Shown piece by piece: positions 14,235 to 16,020 of a stretch of DNA of 16,020 nt. This DNA comes from an uncultured Prosthecobacter sp. (GTDB taxonomy: Bacteria; Verrucomicrobiota; Verrucomicrobiia; Verrucomicrobiales; Verrucomicrobiaceae). The stretch covers positions 1 through 16,020 of the forward strand of contig CALDGV010000289.1 of assembly GCA_937941745.1 (NCBI GenBank). Direction: 5' to 3'. The notes under the pieces are model-generated. The model was given only the letters and a program-made list of their open reading frames with translations, did not search any database and was not told the origin of the DNA. Each line of letters starts with the position of its first letter. Position 1 is the stretch's first letter. The position numbers were made by a program, and so were the translations under genes.

Positions 14235-16020
14235 ATGTCCTCGAAACGCCTTCAGGCGCATTGCCGCGCCTTTGTCCGATCCATTGCCATTTCCTTCTGC
14301 CTCGCCACCGCGCCTGCTGATTCTCAGACCTTGATCTGGGACGCCAATGCCGGGACTGCGGGCCAGCCCAACGGCTCCGGACAGTGGCTGGGAACGAACC
14401 AATGGTGGGATGGCAGCAGCAACACCGGGTGGAACAACAGCGGCAGCGCAATCGCCCAGATGGGTGCCACCGGCTCCACCTTGGTGAGTCCCAACACGGT
14501 CACCATCACCAGCGGCACCGTGAATGCCGCCGGGATCAACTTCATGGGCTTCTCAACCTCACCAGGCACGGGACAGCAATACACCATCGCAGGGTCCTCA
14601 GGCATTTTGAACCTGGGCACGGGAGGCGTGATCCAGACAGCCGACCTGAGCAGCACGGGCAGCAATTTCATCACCTTTCAAAGCACGCTCCAGGTCTCAG
14701 GAAACGGCCTCACGATCCAGAAATCGGGCGGCACGGCGCAGCAGTTCATGCGTTTTGACATGCTCTCCAACCCAAACCTCACCGGAACGCTGACGATCAA
14801 GGGCAACAATGGAGGCGTTTTTTTCCGCAGTGGTGCTCCCGGCACCTTCGGAGCCGTTTCCAGCGTGGTCGTCGAGGCAGACAGCTGCTTCTCGGTGGTG
14901 GGTGCAGGCACCTACGCCATGCCTATGAGCATTGCCGGCACAGGTGGGAACGGCCAGTATGGAGCCATTCGTGTGGACACCACCGGCATCACGCTCAGCG
15001 GGGACATCACCCTGACTGCGGACTCAGGCATTCAAACCAACACAGGTGGGATCACTGGCACGGTGATTTCCGGAGTGATCAGCGGCGGTTTTGGCTTCAC
15101 CCGATTTGCCACCGGCTCGGGAGCAGGCACCCTGGCCTTCCAGAACGCCAGCACCTACTCCGGCATGACGACGCTGGGCCGCAGTGGGACGTTTGCAGGC
15201 GGCGTGACCATTCTCGATTTTTCCGCCGCCAGCGCACCAGCGGAAGACATCCTTTACCATGAAGTCATCACACCCGGCGCCTTGAACCTGATCGGCGGGA
15301 ACAATTCCGCCACGGTGCTCAGTCTCATCGGCAAGGCAGGCACCGTAAACCAACAACGCTTCGGCAATGTGACGCTCAACACAGCTTCAACAGGCGCTGG
15401 AGGCACCGCGGTGATCAGCCTGTCTTCAGGCTCAGGGGGACAGATGAACCTGAGCCTCGGCAGCATCACCCGCAGCAGTTCAGCCGCCTCCCTGGCCTTC
15501 CAGGCACCAGCGAACGGCAGCATCACCACCACGCAGGCCGACGGTTTCCTCGGCCCTTGGGCCACCTATCGCCAGGCCTCTGGAGACATGCGCTGGGCAC
15601 AGGTGACTTCAGGGGTCATCGGCGCGTTCAGCTCAGACCTGCTTCATGAGACCGGCCAGACCATCTCGGCCAACACGGGTTACAGTTCAGCAAGCCATCT
15701 GGAGGTATCTGGATCTTCAACGGGGGCGGTGACTCTGGCCTCCGGCACCACGCAACTGGCGAGCCTGACCTTGAGTGACTCCTGCTCGGAGCGTGTGATT
15801 GACCTCGGGGGACAGACTTTGCGCCTGGGTTCCTCTGAAGTGACCTCCACAGGAGGCGTACTGATGACCTCGAACAGCCGGAACGTCACCCTGGGCGTGG
15901 CTGGAAGTGCCGGGGTCCTGACCGCAGGCAGCACCACGGCGGGCAGTGCAGGGCAGCTTTTCCTCACCAATGCTTCCAATGGCATCCTGACGGTGAACTC
16001 AGCCATCGCGAACAATGGTT
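14235..16020 (+). CDS. Exported autotransporter-associated beta-strand-repeat protein (5' part, runs off the window)
   Basis: At least 595 residues, open to the right edge. The ATG at 14235 begins a positively charged signal sequence (MSSKRLQAHCRAFVRSIAIS, then FCLATAPADSQT). The mature part starts LIWDANAGTAGQPNGSGQW, a common opening of secreted Verrucomicrobiota beta-strand-repeat proteins. It is then extremely rich in Gly, Ser, Thr and Ala in short beta strands (LNLGTGGVIQTADLSSTGSN; ITLSGDITLTADSG). Residues 297-315 (AGTLAFQNASTYSGMTTLG) match the 'GxLxLxGxNTYSGxTTx' core of the autotransporter-associated repeat (PATR/TIGR02601-type). No enzymatic motif is seen. Such proteins form long beta-solenoid passengers. 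Whether this one ends in an autotransporter barrel or a PEP-CTERM-type anchor lies outside the window. Antisense frames are open across it but look like composition shadows. Confidence 0.82.
   Translation, partial: MSSKRLQAHCRAFVRSIAISFCLATAPADSQTLIWDANAGTAGQPNGSGQWLGTNQWWDGSSNTGWNNSGSAIAQMGATGSTLVSPNTVTITSGTVNAAGINFMGFSTSPGTGQQYTIAGSSGILNLGTGGVIQTADLSSTGSNFITFQSTLQVSGNGLTIQKSGGTAQQFMRFDMLSNPNLTGTLTIKGNNGGVFFRSGAPGTFGAVSSVVVEADSCFSVVGAGTYAMPMSIAGTGGNGQYGAIRVDTTGITLSGDITLTADSGIQTNTGGITGTVISGVISGGFGFTRFATGSGAGTLAFQNASTYSGMTTLGRSGTFAGGVTILDFSAASAPAEDILYHEVITPGALNLIGGNNSATVLSLIGKAGTVNQQRFGNVTLNTASTGAGGTAVISLSSGSGGQMNLSLGSITRSSSAASLAFQAPANGSITTTQADGFLGPWATYRQASGDMRWAQVTSGVIGAFSSDLLHETGQTISANTGYSSASHLEVSGSSTGAVTLASGTTQLASLTLSDSCSERVIDLGGQTLRLGSSEVTSTGGVLMTSNSRNVTLGVAGSAGVLTAGSTTAGSAGQLFLTNASNGILTVNSAIANNG

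Noticed and set aside
14235..16020. CRISPR or tandem DNA repeat suggested by the repetitive protein.
   Set aside because: The repetition is at the level of Gly/Ser/Thr-rich beta strands; no regularly spaced identical DNA units were found.

Overview
The window reads as chromosomal DNA (about 60% G+C by eye) of a Gram-negative bacterium, most likely a Verrucomicrobiota member near Verrucomicrobiales/Prosthecobacter. This rests on recognised protein types: a TonB-dependent receptor followed by a DUF3450-type coiled-coil protein and a TtpC-like energiser, secreted Ig-domain and beta-helix proteins, a TIGR02597-like exported protein, and a large protein with an autotransporter-associated beta-strand repeat. 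No rRNA, tRNA, insertion sequence, phage gene or CRISPR array was seen. Ten protein-coding genes account for nearly all of the window.

Positions 1-11787 hold seven genes, all on the minus strand and separated by only 22-46 nt, except for a gap of about 85 nt that holds a terminator-like hairpin. In order of transcription they are: a 339-residue exported protein with an internal duplication (TIGR02597-like); a 927-residue exported protein with three Ig-like modules and a putative-Ig module; a 653-residue exported beta-helix protein; a 405-residue exported alpha-solenoid protein; a 1027-residue TonB-dependent receptor; a 265-residue DUF3450-type periplasmic coiled-coil protein; and the N-terminal 221 residues of a TtpC-like MotA/TolQ/ExbB protein that runs off the left edge. 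All seven begin with an export signal. The most economical reading is a self-contained TonB-energised uptake system: secreted or surface proteins that may capture or present a substrate, an outer-membrane gate, and a dedicated energiser. The substrate cannot be read from the sequence. A plausible sigma70-type promoter and a cluster of TGTCACA-type motifs lie upstream of the first gene. A perfect hairpin between the beta-helix and solenoid genes may give the secreted proteins higher expression than the receptor and energiser.

Positions 12045-14043 hold two divergent housekeeping-type genes: a minus-strand M29 (aminopeptidase T)-like metallopeptidase homologue with a strong intrinsic terminator, and a plus-strand classical short-chain dehydrogenase/reductase with an intact catalytic tetrad.

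From 14235 to the right edge is the 5' part of a large exported, Gly/Ser/Thr-rich beta-strand-repeat protein on the plus strand. Its 190-nt leader contains two inverted repeats. None of the ten starts has a recognisable Shine-Dalgarno sequence, so starts were chosen from signal peptides and neighbour spacing.
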